NCBI GenBank assembly: GCA_026708165.1
Contig: JAPOVO010000337.1
Location: 1-13,075 of the forward strand
Reading direction: 5' to 3'
Length of the DNA: 13,075 nucleotides
DNA from: Chloroflexota bacterium
GTDB taxonomy: Bacteria > Chloroflexota > UBA11872 > VXNJ01
In this document: piece after piece, positions 11,944 through 13,075 of the stretch
Layout of the letters: each line of letters opens with the position of its first letter
How positions within the stretch are numbered: position 1 is the stretch's first letter
Made by a program: the position numbers and the translations under genes
The notes under the pieces: generated by a model
Database searches by the model: none
What the model was told of the DNA's origin: nothing
Seen by the model: the letters and a program-made list of their open reading frames with translations, nothing else

Positions 11944-12624
11944 TTAAAGCGGACCGAGCGCCTTGTAGGTGGTCCTGTCGGGGACCTCGGCGTCGATAAA
12001 CCCGCGCCTGCGCTCGCCGCACTTACCGCAGATTCCGCAGTGCTCGCCGTCGACCGGATCGGCGCAAGAGAGCGATAGCTCGATCGGGAAGCTCCGACCC
12101 GCTCGCAAGACGTCTGACTTTTGCATGTCGTGGAGGGGGGTAAGCACACGAAACTCACGATCAAGCGCGAGTCCCGCCGACCTTTCAAGGCTACGTAGAA
12201 ACTCGGGCGTAGCATCGGGAAATGGATTGCTCTTGAGAATGCCGATCGCGATGTTCGGGACGTCCACGATCGATCCGTACGTCGCTGCGACGCTGAGCAG
12301 CAATAGATTCCTGCCCGGCAAGAAAAAGTCCGAGTCGGGCGCCATCGCGTCGGGTACAGCTTCGCCTCCGGTGCTCCAATGTCCGCTGTAAAGTCCGCCC
12401 CGGCCGAATTCGAGCTCCGCGACCGGCCTTACTTGCTCGGAGTCGAGCGCCTGGAAAAACCTGCTGAGGGCGCTGAGCTCGGCGTCCTCCCACTTCAGGC
12501 CGGAGCGTATGAACAGCGGGGTTACCTCTTTATAGGTTCTCGTCAGCAAGGCGGTCATGATGCAGCTATCGAGTCCACTCACAAGCGCGATGACCCGGCT
12601 CTTTGGTTCCGGGCGATCATTCAT
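11944..12624 (-). CDS. QueC-like PP-loop protein (7-cyano-7-deazaguanine synthase family paralogue)
   Basis: A 226-residue protein resembling QueC, the ATP-dependent enzyme that converts carboxydeazaguanine to the nitrile preQ0. Supporting features are the N-terminal PP-loop region (ALVSGLDSC, 13-21), FLPGRNLLLL (101-110), the GILKSNPFPDATPEF stretch (128-142) and the zinc site C187-x8-C196-x2-C199-x2-C202, the spacing seen in QueC. The PP-loop reads SGLDS, one residue shorter than the SGGxDS of the family, and the nucleotide sequence is clear on this. The segment 40-95 (RSGLKWEDAEL, SGHWST) differs from standard QueC and from memory fits a paralogous subfamily. No queD, queE, folE or tgt gene is in the window, so the queuosine role is unproven. 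The start is ATG 12624 with GGAG 8 bases upstream; the frame extends further up without an RBS. It diverges from the SDR gene. Confidence 0.8.
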   Translation of the reverse strand: MNDRPEPKSRVIALVSGLDSCIMTALLTRTYKEVTPLFIRSGLKWEDAELSALSRFFQALDSEQVRPVAELEFGRGGLYSGHWSTGGEAVPDAMAPDSDFFLPGRNLLLLSVAATYGSIVDVPNIAIGILKSNPFPDATPEFLRSLERSAGLALDREFRVLTPLHDMQKSDVLRAGRSFPIELSLSCADPVDGEHCGICGKCGERRRGFIDAEVPDRTTYKALGPL

Positions 12625-12760
12625 GCGTGTAGCTCCATGGAATTCCGCTTTGTAACGCGAAGGCGCGGAGCGCGCGTGGTAACTTAGTTTCGGTTGCTCC
12701 GGGTGATTTGCTCCGCGGTTTCGCGGCCGGCAAAGAGACCCTACTCCTCGAAGATCGCGA
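12625..12760. promoter_or_regulatory. Divergent intergenic region, QueC-like / SDR
   Basis: These 136 bases separate two divergent starts and should hold both promoters, but I see no convincing -35/-10 pair. An 8-base direct repeat TTGCTCCG occurs at 12694-12701 and 12708-12715, 14 bases apart, and could be a regulator site or chance. Confidence 0.25.
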
Positions 12761-13075
12761 ATGAAGCTTGATGGCGCGACGGTCGTTGTCACCGGCGGCG
12801 CGAGGCGTGTCGGGCGGCACGTGGCCCGGCGCATGGCCGAACGCGGCGCGAATATCGTGGTCAACTACCGCACGTCGGCGGACGAGGCCGCCGAAGCCGT
12901 TGGGGAGTTCAAGGCGCTGGGCGTCGACGCTCTCGCAGTTCAGGGAGACGTTTCCACCTACGACGGGGTTGCGGCGGTGCGCGATGCCGCCATTCACAGC
13001 TTCGGCTCGGTCGCGGTGCTGGTCAATAACGCGTGGATCTATTATCCGACTCCCATAGAGGAGCTTACCGAGGAC
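12761..13075 (+). CDS. Short-chain dehydrogenase/reductase (SDR), N-terminal part
   Basis: An open frame of 105 codons runs from ATG 12761 to the right edge with no stop, so the C-terminal half including the YxxxK catalytic motif is missing. The Rossmann fold is clear: VVVTGGARRVGRHVA (8-22) has the TGxxxxxG cofactor turn in its TGGARRxGR form, VVNYR (33-37) ends the second strand with Asn-Tyr-Arg, which favours NADPH, and GDVS (62-65) binds the adenine. The usual NNAG is NNAW (89-92). TGGARRxG and a non-Gly after NNA are both found in pteridine-reductase/FolM-like SDRs, so that group is a possible home. There is no strong Shine-Dalgarno before the start. Substrate unknown. Confidence 0.85.
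   Translation, partial: MKLDGATVVVTGGARRVGRHVARRMAERGANIVVNYRTSADEAAEAVGEFKALGVDALAVQGDVSTYDGVAAVRDAAIHSFGSVAVLVNNAWIYYPTPIEELTED

Noticed and set aside
11944..12624. QueC-like gene as part of an antiphage cassette (CBASS- or Qat-like)
   Set aside because: No cyclase, nuclease, ATPase or ubiquitin-like gene accompanies it; the neighbours are an S15 hydrolase and an SDR.
12625..12864. N-terminal extension of the QueC-like frame by 80 codons
   Set aside because: The extension overlaps the start of the divergent SDR gene, has no recognisable domain, and the PP-loop normally lies near the N-terminus as it does with the start at 12624.

Overview
The window reads as a stretch of bacterial chromosome of roughly 60% GC (by eye), densely coding, with genes on both strands and several GTG and TTG starts. 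I see no RNA genes, insertion sequences, CRISPR arrays or phage genes. The gene mix (a PhyH-type dioxygenase, two Gfo/Idh/MocA dehydrogenases, Zn-dependent and Zn-independent MDR enzymes, an M19 dipeptidase, a CocE-like S15 hydrolase, an SDR) resembles aerobic, uncultivated environmental lineages with large repertoires of small-molecule enzymes, such as SAR202-type Chloroflexota or Poribacteria. That placement is an impression from gene content, not a demonstrated assignment.

Layout. Positions 1-183 (minus) hold the N-terminus of a DUF1697 protein cut by the window edge. A divergent gap leads into a plus-strand run: PhyH-family dioxygenase (436-1263), two adjacent Gfo/Idh/MocA oxidoreductases (1371-2378 and 2407-3534) and a 98-residue arginine-rich protein of unknown function (3578-3874). 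A zinc-dependent alcohol/polyol dehydrogenase (3915-5078, minus) converges on this run and is divergent from a large transketolase-like ThDP enzyme (5279-7843, plus). Next come an M19 membrane-dipeptidase-type metallopeptidase (7948-9006) and an NADPH-dependent PTGR/CurA-type reductase (9098-10123), both minus and possibly one transcript read from the reductase side. A CocE/NonD hydrolase (10240-11919, plus) diverges from the reductase and converges on a QueC-like PP-loop protein (11944-12624, minus). The final gene is an SDR (12761 onward, plus), cut by the right edge.

How they may work together. The first eight kilobases could encode processing of a sugar, polyol or cyclitol: PhyH for hydroxylation or oxidative dealkylation, Gfo/Idh and Zn-MDR enzymes for NAD(P)-linked oxidation or epimerisation, and the transketolase-like enzyme for C-C bond cleavage or transfer. 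This is inference from families and proximity. No transporter, kinase or regulator lies in the window. The right half looks like unrelated single enzymes.

The points most worth a second look are a QueC paralogue whose PP-loop reads SGLDS instead of SGGxDS, a very divergent transketolase with Glu in place of the metal-binding Asp and a long inter-domain segment, a 21-residue tandem repeat inside the dipeptidase, a hairpin that would sequester the DUF1697 ribosome-binding site, and an inverted repeat with two-turn spacing between the divergent dehydrogenase and transketolase genes.
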